The position numbers and the translations under genes are program-made. A DNA stretch of 64,000 nt, taken from assembly GCA_946811185.2 (NCBI GenBank), contig OX328099.1, forward strand, positions 15,589,859 through 15,653,858, read 5' to 3'. The notes below the pieces were generated by a model, which saw nothing but the letters and a program-made list of their open reading frames with translations, searched no databases and had not been told where the DNA came from. Shown piece after piece: positions 9,395-20,007 of the stretch; within the stretch, counting starts at the first letter, position 1, and each line of letters begins with the position of its first letter. The stretch is from Hippopus hippopus (Eukaryota > Mollusca > Bivalvia > Cardiida > Cardiidae).

Positions 9395-11096
9395 ATGGTT
9401 GGGAAACGGATTAAGAATATTGAAGAAATTAGAGCTTATATAAAAGTTCGCACAAAACTCGGTCATTCAGTAATGCAGATTTTTACTGAATTGGGGGAAG
9501 TTTATGGGTCTGACAAGGTATCTTATGAGACAGTTCGTAGTTGGAGAAAGAAATTTCTGACTGGCACAGAGTCCATCAAAGATGCAGCAAAATCTGGCCG
9601 ACCTGTGACTTTTACAGGCAAGGCAAATGTCTCAAAAGTCAGGGAAATAATTGAAAGTGATGGCAGATATACGATTCGTGATATTGCCAACGCTGTTGGC
9701 ATATCGCTATCGCGGGTGCATTTCATTTTGAAGCGTATTTTGAAAGTACGAAAGATTTCTGCCGGATGGATACCGCATATATTGACAGATGACCAAAAAC
9801 GGGTACGAGTACAACCCGCTAAGCAATTGCTCAAAATGTTTCCCAAATTCAATCAAAGACAATTTGCAAACATTGTTACTGGTGACAAAACATGGGTTTA
9901 CTATTTCAAACCAGTAAGAAAAACTGGAAACAAAATATGGCTAACTAAACACGGTAGAAGGCCTGTAGTTGCCAAAAGAAGCACAAGCACAAAGAAGGTT
10001 CTTTATCACATAAAACCTCCCCCGGCAGTGTATTAAACCCATGACTTATTTTTGATAATACACTAGTGTATTATCGTTTTTTGGGTCCCGGTTCTGATCA
10101 ATTTTCAGTCATGAACGCATGAAGCTTACGGAACCAACCACGGGAAATGCCGGAATTTGTACTACTACGCTGTTTCGCGGAAAAATGACGTCACTGTTGC
10201 TAAGGCGTATGCACGTGGACAGATTTTGATTTTCATGTTTAATAAAAAGCAAGAAATGCAGCGACAGGTTTTTTAAAACAACATTGCTGAATTAGTTGCA
10301 TTTACCCCTTCTAGTCTTATTCTACTTTCGGTGTAAATGTCATGGAGCTATCTACTTGTGTATGTACACATTTGAAACCAAAGTACAATTGTAAACATGG
10401 ACCCGTGAACGGTATACATGTATAGGCAAACGGTGGCGAGGCAGGATATTTTTTGTCTGTCATTCGTTTTATGTGATAAATAGAACCTCACATTCGTGTT
10501 TATGTATTATCATTTTTATCAAACTCGTTGACTAAAATGTATTTGACGCTCGCCAAGGCTCGCGTCATACAATATTAGTCAACTCGTTTGATAAAAATGA
10601 TATTACATAAACACTCATGTAAGATCCTCTATTTATTGCATATTCTTCTCATGTGATGGTATAGCTGTACAAATTCTGGTGCCGAAGGGCAAAAGCGTTA
10701 CAGGTCGGTATTACCGAGATGTTATACTAAAAAAGGTCAAGAAATATTATCTTAAACGACGCCGTGTCAGGATTTAGGCATGTTCGTCTACTTCATGATA
10801 ATGCTCCATCACATACATCTGAGCTTGTGAAGCAATTTTTGAAGTCGGAGAAGGTTACCGTCTTGCCACACCCACCATACTCTCCAGATCTAGCCCCATG
10901 CGACTTTTTCTTTTTTCAAAAACTTAAAAAGTTCTTATCTGGTCGTCGTTACTAGTCCCGACAAGCCCTTGGCTCAGCCATCAGTCAGTGCCTCAGAGGT
11001 TTACCTAAATCAGCGTACCGTGACGCATTTCAGATATGGATTCAGAGATTGAAATCATATATTTCAAACCGCGGAGAATACTTTGAAGGGATGTAA
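9395..11096 (+). pseudogene. Mariner transposase (D34D type), broken
   Basis: From ATG at 9395 the frame has two helix-turn-helix regions (YETVRSWRKKF; RDIANAVGISLSRVHFIL), then the first catalytic Asp in VTGDKTWVYYF (codon at 9884). Coding is cut at about 10015 by a 620 bp insertion, resumes at TGCATATTCTTC (10637) with VPKGKSVTGRYYRDV, shifts frame near 10765, and continues with LLHDNAPSH and PYSPDLAPCDFF; 34 residues separate the second and third Asp. A TAG at about 10952 follows GRRY, and the tail continues to a stop at 11096. The enzyme would cut and paste at TA, but this copy cannot make it. Confidence 0.9.
10016..10636. mobile_element. Unclassified insertion inside mariner 1, innermost layer
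   Basis: It splits the transposase codons and is flanked by TTTAT on both sides, a possible 5 bp duplication. It contains an inverted repeat at about 10466-10640 (arms near TGTTTATGTATTATCATTTTT and its partner). No coding frame was recognised. Confidence 0.6.
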
Positions 11097-11974
11097 TGTT
11101 CATTTCACTATTTGAGTCGAATGCTTTTAAGATATCGTACAATACACATTACATATCGAACAACCCTCGTACATGTATGTCTACCGGTTATGTATTAAAA
11201 TACACATGAAACAAATTCATCTGTGGTTTTTGCAAATTTTTTCTGTATCATCAGAGTGATTTCCCCTTCCAGAGATCAAATCACTCAGAGGACTTGAGAC
11301 CGTTATCATTTTTTCATCCTTTGTCAAATATTTTAAGGAATTTTGAAAATTGTCAAATTGTCATTTGTCATTGGTTTTCATTTATTTTTACTTTAACCGG
11401 CCTAAGTAAGAGATCATTTAGAAAAATAAAATTCACATATACATGTAGGCAGCGTCGTCTTACAGGCCACACCCTTGAAAGTTTCCACTTCCTTAACAGA
11501 TAGGCCGCTGCTTATTGTCCGGGAAATACGGTACATTAGTTCTTTGACATGCAGAAAATCAACAAATAGCAAAAAGATTGGACCCAGGTCATCCTGCACA
11601 GGCTGACCTAGGTCAATGCACTTTCCAGATGCATTAAAACCCCTTTTTGCTGAGCATGGCTCAATTTTATTTTGAAATTGTAACTTCACAAGCGAGAGTT
11701 ATATGAATTATTTATTGCTTGTGCTGTTTTGACCCACAGTTTGAGAATATTTCACCCACGGTAGTTTGTAAGGTTGACAAACCATAAACAAACCAAAGGC
11801 GAGAACAACAAGGTAGAAAATGAAAATCATGTTATGTCAAAAAGCCACATCATCTTGAAATTAATCTCTGTTGGATGTTTCCATTTGATTGTAGTTCATA
11901 TCTGATGCCATATTCTCTTGTCACAGTAATCAAGTCTAAGTGCAGCTTTAATTTGAAGAGTTCAACTGATTTTT

Positions 11975-12255
11975 AGCTCAGCTGTTTTCAAAGAAAACAT
12001 CAAGTTATTGTCGAAGCCCTGGCGTCTGTGTGTTGTCATCTGTGTCGTCGTGCAAAAAACCTTGACATTTTACAATATCTCTGACTTCACTGACGATATT
12101 TACTTAAAACTTGGACACTATCAAAAAGGGGAACCAATACAACAAGGGCAGATAACCATCAGTATTTTTGACACAGCCCTTTTTTCAACTTGGAATTGTC
12201 CCTGAAAAATCAAGCAACAAAAGCCCAACTTTGGCACCAGCATGCAGTGCCTGTT
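11975..12255 (-). repeat. PRL-b repeat copy
   Basis: CAGCTGTTTTCAAAGAAAACATCAAG through GACACAGCCC to CACCAGCATGCAGTGCCTG. It is homologous to 8343-8895 and 52425-52735. Confidence 0.7.
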
Positions 12256-12475
12256 TTTTCTTTGGGTTGATGTAAGGCATTGTGACAGGAATAACTCCTC
12301 TTAGATTAATTGATCTGAGCATAGATTTGACTCTCTATGTGGGAAAGCAGCTACTGACTTGGAAAGAGGGCTGTATTTTGTAGAGAATAAAGAAAACCTT
12401 GGAACACGGGAAAGATGCTCCAGCCACCATGACCCAAGTAAAATACTGCTGGAAATGTCATTCTGCACCAAAGAA
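12256..12475 (+). repeat. SINE-1, heavily diverged
   Basis: Recognisable by TGTGACAGGA, GTGGGAAAGCAGC, ACTTGGAAAGA and CCAGCCACCATGACC in the usual order, without a clear head. Confidence 0.55.
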
Positions 12476-12538
12476 ACAAACATTACTACTTTGATGCAGC
12501 CCCTAAGTAAGAATGTGCATCACAACCAGGATACTTGA

Positions 12539-12765
12539 TTAACTCTTTACCACACAATAAAATTTTAGACCTGTCCAAATTCAAAACATGCAGATGACAA
12601 ATCAACAGTAGGTCAAATACTGAAACTTGCCTTTAATTGAGTAGAAAACAATATGGAAAAAAGAGAAAATCCTGGTTACCAGCATTTTCACCTTTTCCAA
12701 TAATGTTTTCAAAAATTTTATTTCTCAAGGTCATCAAAACTCGAGATTGTGTGGTAAAGGGTTAA
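12539..12765 (+). mobile_element. TTAA-1 MITE, reference description
   Basis: A 227 bp unit from TTAA to TTAA. Arm A: CTCTTTACCA(A/C)AC(A/G)ACAAAATTTTAGAC...TCCAAATTGAAAGCATTTGCAGACGACAAA. Core: a palindrome, in the best copies 33 bp per arm around one unpaired base, reading GAAAACATTGTGGGAAAAGG-AGAAAATGCTGGT-T-ACC and back. Arm B: CTTCAGGGTCGTTAAAACTC-GGGATTGTGTGGTAAAGGG. Arms A and B are unrelated apart from the ~12 bp termini. There is no coding capacity. TTAA targets with CCCTTT/CTCTTT ends are the signature of piggyBac-type elements, so I infer mobilisation in trans by such a transposase. Plus orientation means arm A first. Confidence 0.88.
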
Positions 12766-12807
12766 TCCTTCCAGTACTATAGGCAGAAATAGGGGATTTT
12801 GCAAAAA

Positions 12808-12868
12808 GCATAGATCAAGATCAGACTGCTCAGAACTTGCCATCTTATCTTGGATCTATACTGTTCGC
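12808..12868. repeat. PAL60 palindrome
   Basis: GCATAGATCAAGATCAGACTG is answered by ATCTTGGATCTATACTGTTC, with a diverged centre. Confidence 0.65.
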
Positions 12869-13012
12869 TTGTTCAGTCAAGCCTCTAAGATAATCTTATA
12901 TCAATGGATTGTATTTTCAGCTCTCAAAAGATGTCATGTTTACACATTTGGTGCTGAAAGAGTTCAGTGGACAGAGCAAATCAAAATCAGGTTGCACAAA
13001 ATAGGTCTTGGC

Positions 13013-13190
13013 TTGTATTCACAAACCATTCATTTGAACATTCTTTGTATTATTCTCAAGAATTTTCTAAATTTGAAAATAACACAGCTTCTGATTGGCT
13101 AAACCATCTGGTTTAGCCAATCAGAAGTTATGTTACTTTCTAAAGTTTGAATCAGACATAGAATAACTAGGAATAGTTGGTGAATATGGA
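13013..13190. repeat. TTC-pal palindromic MITE
   Basis: Ends TATTCACAAACCATTC and GGTTGGTGAATATGGAAC-like; the centre is a perfect 20+20 bp hairpin around 13088-13127 (CTTCTGATTGGCTAAACCAT and its complement). Other copies: 20143-20327 and 48698-48845. Confidence 0.75.
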
Positions 13191-13669
13191 ACCTGATCTT
13201 GGGTCTGCACTGTCTGATACTTTGTAAAACAGATTGCCAAATCAGCTGTGATATTTCAATACCGAGGCCATTTTCTTATCCAACTGAAAGAGTCCATTTC
13301 ATCTATATTTTTTGCCATCAATGGGTCAAGAGTATTTTGATTTCATTGTTATGTGAAAGGCATAGCAAGACAAACCGTACATGTAAGTTTCAATACACCA
13401 ATTTATTACCATAATATCATAGTTGTATGGAAAATATCAGAACAGACCAATATGTAATATAATTATGCATCATCATTAATAACACAAACAACATCACAAA
13501 AAACAAAGAATCAGCAACTAGCAACTAGTAACTTAGCTTCTTACAAAACCCTAGGCACCTTATGGTGCTGGTGCTGACACTTTTAGATTAAGGTAAGACA
13601 ACAAACATTAATTCTCATCATGGACCTATTCTGACCTATGATAATATGAAAAATGCTGGCAAAATAATG

Positions 13670-13898
13670 TTAACTTGTTACCAAATGAAAAAAAATTAGA
13701 CTTGTCGAAATTGCAAGCATTTGCAGACAACAAAATAAATGTAAATCGAAAATTGAAATTTGTTCTGGTAAGGATAGAAAACATTGTGGGAAAAGGAGAA
13801 AATGCTGGTTACCAGCATTTTCTCTTTTTCCAACAATGTTTTCAAAAGCTGTTTTCCTCAGGGTTGTTAAAAGTCTGGACTGTATGGTCAAGGGTTGA
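13670..13898 (+). repeat. TTAA-1 MITE
   Basis: TTAACTTGTTACC to CAAGGGTTGA. The core is almost perfect, with two mismatches near CTTTTTCCAACAATG. Confidence 0.85.
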
Positions 13899-13917
13899 GC
13901 CTATGTTATAACAATCT

Positions 13918-14077
13918 TGCGGGAGAAGGCTTTTGAAAACATTGTGGGAATAAGACAAAATGCTGGTAACATGCATTTTCACCTTTTTTCACAAAGTTTT
14001 CTGCCCTTTCAATCACAAATTTCAATATTTGAGCCAAACTAAATTTGTAGTAACTTTGTCATTTGATAAAGAGTTAA
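13918..14077 (-). repeat. TTAA-1 MITE, arm B truncated
   Basis: It starts at GGAGAAGGCTTTTGAAAACA and ends TTTGATAAAGAGTTAA. Confidence 0.75.
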
Positions 14078-14299
14078 CAAAGATGTAAATTACCAAGTAT
14101 CTAAGCAATCTGGGTCAGAATATCTCGCAAGGTATTGAGCAGTGTAGATCCAAATCAGGCTGGACATCAAAGTCTTCCAAAGTTGAGAAACAGTGTAATA
14201 CCAACAGGCACTTGTCACTTTTACAAACCTGCTTCACCTTCCATAACCTAAAATATTTGACAAGGTGTCAAACTGCCCAATCAATTTTAGCACACCTGA

Positions 14300-14650
14300 T
14301 CACAAAAGTGCTGAAGGTGAACTTTTATGATCCTGCTGTGTCCTTTTTGCGTTGTCCAGGCATCAACAACTACCTTGTGGGCACTCTTTTCAGTCCAATA
14401 TTCATGAAACTTGGGCAGAATGTTTGTCTTGATGACATGTCCGACTAGTTTGAAATCGGGTCACATGTCAAAAAGAAGGGCACTGGGACAAATCTTAGAA
14501 AAACCTTGTGTCCAATCTAGAGGCCACATTTTTTGGCTGATAGTTACCGGTAATCAAAAATGAATGTCTTGATGACATCTAGTACAAGTTCAAAATTGGG
14601 TAACATCAGGTCTACAAGCAGGCTTTTGGGACACTTTCTTTATCTTTGCA
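14300..14650 (+). repeat. Two imperfect tandem units
   Basis: TTGGGCAGAATGTTTGTCTTGATGACATG... at about 14410 and ATGAATGTCTTGATGACATC... at about 14560 repeat with similar surroundings (CAAGTTCAAAATTGGGT). This resembles the tandem core of PRL-type elements; no terminal hairpins were found. Confidence 0.5.
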
Positions 14651-14688
14651 TAAAAATTATACATGTTTTTTGTAGTACTTATCAGTGT

Positions 14689-14914
14689 TTAACCCTTTAT
14701 CACACAATACCGAGTTTTAACGGTCTTTACAGAGAAGGCCTTTGAAAACATTGTGGGAAAAGCAGAAAAGTTGATAACCAACATTTTCTCCTTTTCCCTT
14801 GATGTTTTCTACCTTTTGAAAGCAGATTTCATGTTTTGAGTAAGATTTAACATATTGTCTCCAAGTGTTTCAATTTGGTAAAGGCTCACATTTTATCATT
14901 TGGTACAGAATAAA
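14689..14914 (-). repeat. TTAA-1 MITE
   Basis: TTAACCCTTTATCACACAA to TTTGGTACAGAATAA. The core carries several unpaired changes. Confidence 0.8.
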
Positions 14915-15249
14915 CAAAAAATTTTCATTAGCAGCAAAATTAATCTAAAACTGCCCCTTTTAAGACAAACACCAAAAGAAATTGCACCAAAATGCATCTA
15001 TATAAAGAGCTAGGTCTCATGAATTAACAAATATAACAAACATAGAAAACAGATTCCTTTACAAAATTTCATGTAAGTAATTTAGGGTCCAGGCAGTCGC
15101 ACCAAAAGTGTACAATATATTTTATATAAACCTTAATATAAATCATCATTATTAGGATAGTAACAGACAAAGTTTCATTGAGAATGTAACATTTTTTACA
15201 TAAGGCAGTGAAACAAGTTCAGCTAAACACATTAAATTTAGGTTCAGTC

Positions 15250-15487
15250 TTAACCCTTTACCAAAAAGTCCCGGGTTTTCACGACCCTGCAGAAGAGGCC
15301 TTATGAAAACATTGTGGGAAAAGGAGAAAATGCTGGTAACCAGCATTTTCTCCTTTTCCAACAATGTTTTCTAATCTGTCAAAGAACTTATGTTCGTTTG
15401 TATCACTTTTAAATTTGTCATGTGTTGTTGTCATGTGATGCTGTTAATTCGGAAAGGTCTAAAACTTTTCATTTGGAGCAGTGTTAA
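15250..15487 (-). repeat. TTAA-1 MITE
   Basis: TTAACCCTTTACCAAAAAG to TTGGAGCAGTGTTAA. The core arms pair over ~30 bp around GGTAACC. Confidence 0.85.
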
Positions 15488-15554
15488 TCACAGAATTAGA
15501 AAAATTGTACATTTGTGCAAAAATTGCTGAACTGATTAAAAGCAAAAAAGAATA

Positions 15555-15752
15555 TTAGCCCTTTACTGACCTTTCGGAAAAAGTAGTAAAAAAGCATTGT
15601 GGGGAAAGGAGACAATGCTGGTTACCAGCATTTTCTTTATTCTTCCCACTGTTTTCTTCCTTGTCAAAAAAAACTTAGTGCGTATGTACTACTTTTGAAA
15701 TTGTTGTCTGCAGACGCTTTGAATTTGGAAGAGTCTAATATTGGTTTGCCAT
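15555..15752 (-). repeat. TTAA-1 MITE, diverged
   Basis: It opens TTAGCCCTTTACTGACC. The central base is T although the copy is reversed. Confidence 0.75.
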
Positions 15753-15833
15753 GAAAATATTCTAAAATTAATGGTATTTTTTGTCTCGTCTGCTGAATAT
15801 GCATGAAGCACATTAACCTTAACAGCAAATAAA

Positions 15834-16047
15834 TTGACTCTTTACCAAACAACAAAATTTTAGGAATGTCTAAATTGATAGCATTTGCAGATGACAAAAT
15901 ACATGTGACTCGAAAATTCAAATTTCTTTCTTTTAGGGTAGAAACATTGTGGGAAAAGGAAAATGCTATTTACCAGCATATTCTTCTTTTGCCACAATCA
16001 TTTCAAAAGCTTTATTCTAAACTTGGGACTGTGTGGCAAAGAATTTA
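15834..16047 (+). repeat. TTAA-1 MITE
   Basis: TTGACTCTTTACCAAACAAC to GTGTGGCAAAGAATTTA. The right core arm is more decayed than the left. Confidence 0.8.
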
Positions 16048-16127
16048 TGCAATGAATCTTTACAATAAGGAGCTGAAATATTGAGGATTGTTTTGGCCAG
16101 AATATTATGTAATATAGTAGCCGACAG

Positions 16128-16188
16128 TGTAAATCCCAGATCAGACCACAGGCTCTGTGCAATCTGATCTTTAACCACACTGTCCCGA
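16128..16188. repeat. PAL60 palindrome
   Basis: CAGTGTAAATCCCAGATCAG / CTGATCTTTAACCACACTG around CTGTGC. A half copy (GTGCAATCTGATCTTTAAC) follows at 16330-16362. Confidence 0.7.
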
Positions 16189-16195
16189 AAAGCAG

Positions 16196-16322
16196 TTGAC
16201 CCTCTACAATACAATTCTTAATTTTAACAATCCTTTTTTCTACCCTTTCATACTCAAATTTGTATTTTTGATTCACATCTATTATGTCATTAGCAAATGC
16301 TTGTAATCTAAACAAGTCGAAG
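16196..16322 (-). repeat. TTAA-1 MITE without core
   Basis: Arm B (TTGACCCTCTACAATACAATTC) joins directly to arm A at TTTTTTCTACCC; the palindrome is deleted precisely. Confidence 0.7.
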
Positions 16323-16374
16323 ACTGCAGGTTCTGTGCAATCTGATCTTTAACTACACTGACCACAAAAGCAGT

Positions 16375-16555
16375 CTGACCCTCTACCACACAATTTAAAT
16401 TTTAACAACCCTTTTCCCACAATGCTTTCTACGCTTTCATATACAAGTTTCAGTTTTTGAGTCATGTCTATTATATCATTTGCAAATGTATGTAATTAGG
16501 ACAAGTCTAAATTTTTGTTGTTTGGTACGGAGTTTTGTTGTTGGTACAGAGTTAA
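16375..16555 (-). repeat. TTAA-1 MITE with half core
   Basis: Arm B is followed directly by the second half of the core (CTTTTCCCACAATGC). The right end has a local duplication of TTGTTTGGTACGGAGT. Ends GTTAA at 16555. Confidence 0.7.
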
Positions 16556-16569
16556 TCTGATTCTAGCGC

Positions 16570-16786
16570 TTAACCCTTTACCCAACAATGCCAACTTTTG
16601 AAAGAAGCCTTTTGAAAACACTTGGAAAAGGAGAAAATGATGGTAACCAGCATTTTCTCCTTTTTCCACGATGTTTTCTACCCTATCAAAGACAAAATTC
16701 CATCATTTGAGCCAATGTTAAATTGTCGTCTGCAAATGTTTTCAATTTGGACAAGGCTAAAATTTTGTCGTCTGGTAAAGGGTTAA
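16570..16786 (-). repeat. TTAA-1 MITE
   Basis: TTAACCCTTTACCCAACAATGCC to TCTGGTAAAGGGTTAA, with TTAA at both ends. The core is 3 bp shorter in its first arm. Confidence 0.85.
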
Positions 16787-17152
16787 TCCTTTACTGTACA
16801 AAAAAAAGAAACTCATTCCCCATCTGAAGACTTCTTTTTGAAAGTACTGTGATGTACTCTAAGAAAATAAGAAAGAGTGTGCATCAAGCAGTTACATCTT
16901 TTCCAAGATTGTTATGTGTAACAATAGGAAAAAATTATTTTCCTTTCCCCTTTGAGTTACAAACTTTCGAATGTTTGAAAATAGCAAGCCCAGTTAGACA
17001 GGATAGAAACAGTTAGGATAGAAAGAAGTATGTAAACCGTTTCATTTCAAAAACGGTATTTTATCTTTCAAAAATGTTTTGGATGACCAAAAACAACCCA
17101 CATTTTCAAGAAAAATTCTGATACCATGTTTAAGAAGAAGTCGCGTTTGAAG

Positions 17153-17296
17153 TTAACTCTTAACCAAATGACAACATCGTAGTCCTGTCCAAATTAAAAG
17201 CATTCACAGACAACAAAACAAATGTACCTCAAATGATGAAATTTGTCTCTGATAGAATAGAAACATAATGAGAAAAAGAGAAAATGTTGGTTACCA
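17153..17296 (+). repeat. TTAA-1 MITE broken in the core
   Basis: Arm A and the first half of the core end at TTGGTTACC, where SINE-1 sequence takes over. Arm B is absent. Confidence 0.75.
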
Positions 17297-17465
17297 TTTC
17301 AGTTATGCCATGGTAGCCAGTACACTAATAAATGCATGTGTTCCTGAAGTTCCTCTATTTATTACTATGTACAATGTTCTGTGAAAGCCACTCATTATTA
17401 TCCACATGAAAGGTGTTGAAGCTATGGTCATTGAAAGAAAAATTAATTCTGTCCAAATGACTGAA
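17297..17465 (-). repeat. SINE-1, partial
   Basis: Body only (CAGTTATGCCATGGTAGCCAG, AAAGCCACTC, AATTCTGTC). It is joined to the broken core of the preceding TTAA-1 copy. Confidence 0.6.
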
Positions 17466-17518
17466 AGTTGAAGTTACTTGACTCAGTACACACACTACCT
17501 TACATTATGTCATGCTTT

Positions 17519-17985
17519 TCAGTAGTTTATCGAGAAATAACGGTGGAATGTTGTTCGATATTTCATGGTTACCACCAGTAAAAAATACCGGTTTTATTTT
17601 CTAACTATTCAATTGAAGGCGGAAACAGTAGTTCCCGCGCACTAGTTACCTAGGTAATCAGCGTCTGCCATTCAACCAGATGGAAATATGACCCTTGAAA
17701 CATTTCTCGTGCTTTATGTAATATTGTAATGTGTTGTTATGCTGAGGGGGTACACCACGTGAAATTACTGAAAACAACTGTACTGGATTTTGATGTAAAT
17801 CCCCCCCAAAAAGGGGTTAGAAGTATGAAATAAACAGAATATTTGTTTTTTTGGTGAAAGATTGAAATTTATTTCATCTCGTGAACATCATTTGTAATAT
17901 TTTCACTTGTGGCTGCGACACCCGTGAAAATATTACCGATGATGTTCACTCAATCCTCAAAAAACATCACAAAAGAAATATGGTG
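17519..17985 (+). mobile_element. HP-1 element, incomplete hairpin
   Basis: It matches the reverse complement of 30195-30697: CATGCTTTTC...TTATCGAGAAATA at the left, the body with CCAGATGGAAATATG and GGGGGTACACCACG, and the hairpin TTGGTGAAAGATTGAAATTTA to GATGATGTTCACTC. Only about half of the second hairpin arm remains. No coding frame was recognised. Confidence 0.75.
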
Positions 17986-18011
17986 TAGCAGTGAAACTCA
18001 ACTTGTAACAA

Positions 18012-18195
18012 AATAAGGCTTTTGAAAACAGTGTGGGAAAAAGATTAAATGCTGGTTACCAGCATTTTCTCCTTTTCCTGCATTGGTTTCTATCCTTTCA
18101 AACACAACTTTTCCCATTTGAACCACGTTAGATTTTGTCGTCTGCAAATTCTTTCAATTTGGACAAGTCTAAAATTTTGTCTTCTGGAAAGGGTC
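18012..18195 (-). repeat. TTAA-1 MITE, arm B truncated
   Basis: It starts AAATAAGGCTTTTGAAAACA and ends CTTCTGGAAAGGGTCA. The central base is T although the copy is reversed. Confidence 0.75.
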
Positions 18196-18551
18196 AGGCA
18201 TAGCCATCTACTTCCATTACATTATATCACAAACAAATTTCAACATAAACTATAAATAAGATCCACTATGCAAAAGCCTTGCTGAAAGCTACACTAACAG
18301 AAATTAAATACAAAAACAAAACAAGAGGTATATAAGAAGATATTTTGATATTACTGCAAATAACCAAACACTAAAGCAAAACAGTTTACAGTTAAATATA
18401 CATGTCAATGATTGCAAATTACAGCCAATTCATCTTGAACACACCGTTCATGATCAGTTAATTAAGAGAACACAATTAAATGAGGCTCATGTAAGCAAAT
18501 ATTGTACCGGTACAGGAAAAATTGTAAAAATTTTCATAGGAACTGCATTAA

Positions 18552-18760
18552 ATGGTGTTACACACTACTTTCAACACTACTTCAGTCATATTGTGGTGAC
18601 AACTCACCTATTCATATATGTCCTGGGTTTCACCAGTACTTCGGCTCTGAAATGTCTTGCCGTAAGGACACTCCAACAAAAAAAAACCTAGTGCATCCAG
18701 TGATGCTCAAACAGGAGGCCTCCGGGTTACAAGTCCTACACTGAGCCACGCAGGATTCCA
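18552..18760 (-). repeat. SINE-1-like, diverged
   Basis: ACTACTTTCAACACTACTTCAGTC starts the tail side; GGTTACAAGTCCTACACTGAG at the right resembles a reversed tRNA-like head. Confidence 0.5.
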
Positions 18761-18801
18761 AATTTCCATAAAGTGTCTTAGTTTAATCTTTAAAGCACCA
18801 A

Positions 18802-18932
18802 TTAACTTTTTTATCACACAGCAAAGTTTTGGACTCGCCCATATTGAAAGAATTTTACAGATGACAAATTGAATTTGTTTCAAGTGATGGGATTTGTCTG
18901 TGGAAGGATAGAAATCATTGTGGGAAAAGGAA
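18802..18932 (+). repeat. TTAA-1 MITE, left half
   Basis: TTAACTTTTTTATCACACAGC through arm A into the first ~20 bp of the core (CATTGTGGGAAAAGG), then lost. Confidence 0.7.
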
Positions 18933-19032
18933 ACTATAGTTGAGAAAGGTGCTCAACAGGTAAATGACACAAAGTGCATAAATTTACTATTGTACAATCC
19001 TTTCATCTGACCAATTCATATGAACCTTTGTC

Positions 19033-19475
19033 TAACTCTTTACCCAACAACAAAAAACAAGATATATCCAAATTAAATTTTATTCTCGTAAAGATACATC
19101 TATACTCGTTTACAGGAAGTTTTCAGTCAATTTTTTAACCCATTTCATCATTATTTTATTTAATGATAATCTTTCTTGTATCTTCATGCCAAATGTTGCC
19201 CCTGATGGCTGCAAGATTGTACAGATTACGATGGATAAAAAATACATTTCATGTTTAGAGGCCTTCAAAGCAATTGCTGTTGTTGTTTCCGGTTTTAAAT
19301 GAGGACAAATCCCTTGTATTTTTCTATCCTTTACTCAAGATATATTGATAATTCATCTATGTTTATGGCTGAGCCATTTTACACACTTTAAAGTTTTAAC
19401 ACCATTTTTTTCTTACTAGCTGTACGGCTGTATCTTTAAGTCTCTAAAACTTAGGATTGTTTGCTAAAGGGTTAA
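19033..19475 (+). repeat. TTAA-1 MITE ends flanking repeat F
   Basis: TAACTCTTTACCCAACAACAA at the left and CTAAAACTTAGGATTGTTTGC then TAAAGGGTTAA at the right look like one element interrupted by repeat F. The interior is gone. Confidence 0.55.
19095..19440 (+). repeat. Repeat F
   Basis: A ~340 bp unit shared with 61180-61530. Anchors are CTTGTATCTTCATGCCAAAT, GCCCCTGATGGCTGCAAG, TTTCCGGTTTTAAAT and GGACAAATCCC. No coding frame and no terminal repeats were seen. Confidence 0.7.
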
Positions 19476-19587
19476 GTATCTTACTGCGAGCGGCTTCCAA
19501 TAAATAAAAGTTTGATCAAAACCACAATTTAAGGATGAGTAATTAGCCACTATTGTGTGCTTGGCAAAATGTGTACAGATTAATCCG

Positions 19588-19811
19588 TTAACCCTTTACC
19601 AAACGACAAAATTCTAGCCTATTCCAAATTGAAAGCATTAGCAGACGAAAAATGAAATTCAAAAATTGAAATTTGTTTTTGGAAGGGTAGAAAACATTGT
19701 GGGAAAAGGAGAAAATGCTGGTTACCAGCATTTTCTCCTTTTCCCATAATGTTTTTAAAAGCCTTCCGCATCAGGGTTGTTAAAACTAAGGATTGTGTGG
19801 TAAAGAGTTAA
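19588..19811 (+). repeat. TTAA-1 MITE
   Basis: TTAACCCTTTACCAAACGAC to GTGTGGTAAAGAGTTAA. The core has 30 bp arms with a single mismatch. Its right TTAA is shared with the next copy. Confidence 0.9.
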
Positions 19812-20001
19812 CAAACACCAACATTTTTGACTCCACTAAATGGAAAGCATTTGCAGATTACAAATGTAGCTCAAAAGACGATTTCTGTCTGATAGGGTCA
19901 AAAACCATTGTATTTACCAGTATTTTCTCTTTTTCCCACGTTTCCAAATGCCTTCTCTGTCAAGGTCATTAAAAATTCTGGATAGTGTGGTAAAGAGTTA
20001 G
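19808..20001 (+). repeat. TTAA-1 MITE
   Basis: It begins at the shared TTAA and ends GTGTGGTAAAGAGTTAG. Much of the core is deleted (CATTGTATTTACCAGTATTTTC). Confidence 0.8.
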
Positions 20002-20007
20002 AACAGA

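Larger units (their letters stand above)
9201..11171 (+). mobile_element. Mariner 1, third layer of the nest
   Basis: Inverted ends TACGAGGGCTGTTCGATATG and CATATCGAACAACCCTCGTA flank a mariner transposase remnant. The insertion lies at a TA inside CCG-1: the 36990 copy shows the matching uninterrupted region near CAGTAGACATGTATG. Without its inner insertion the element would be ~1.35 kb, normal for mariner. Confidence 0.92.
9070..11531. mobile_element. CCG-1 element, second layer of the nest
   Basis: Terminal inverted repeats CCGTATTTTCCGGACAATAAG and its partner CTTATTGTCCGGGAAATACGG, with TA on both outer sides. The 36990-37933 copy has the same ends and shares inner sequence around CATGTATG and GATTTCCCCTT. 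The element is non-autonomous in both copies. Confidence 0.85.
8946..11672 (+). mobile_element. GAGC-MITE, outermost layer of a four-level nest
   Basis: The left part (8946-9069) runs from GCAGTGCTCTGGCAAAAGGGG to ATCATGAGGTA. The right part (11532-11672) resumes at CATTAGTTCTTTGACATGCAG and ends GCTGAGCATGGCTCA. An uninterrupted copy at 26348-26606 shows that the two parts were once contiguous. Ends are inverted (GAGCCATGCTC... / ...GAGCATGGCTC) and the element is non-coding, ~265 bp when empty. Confidence 0.85.
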
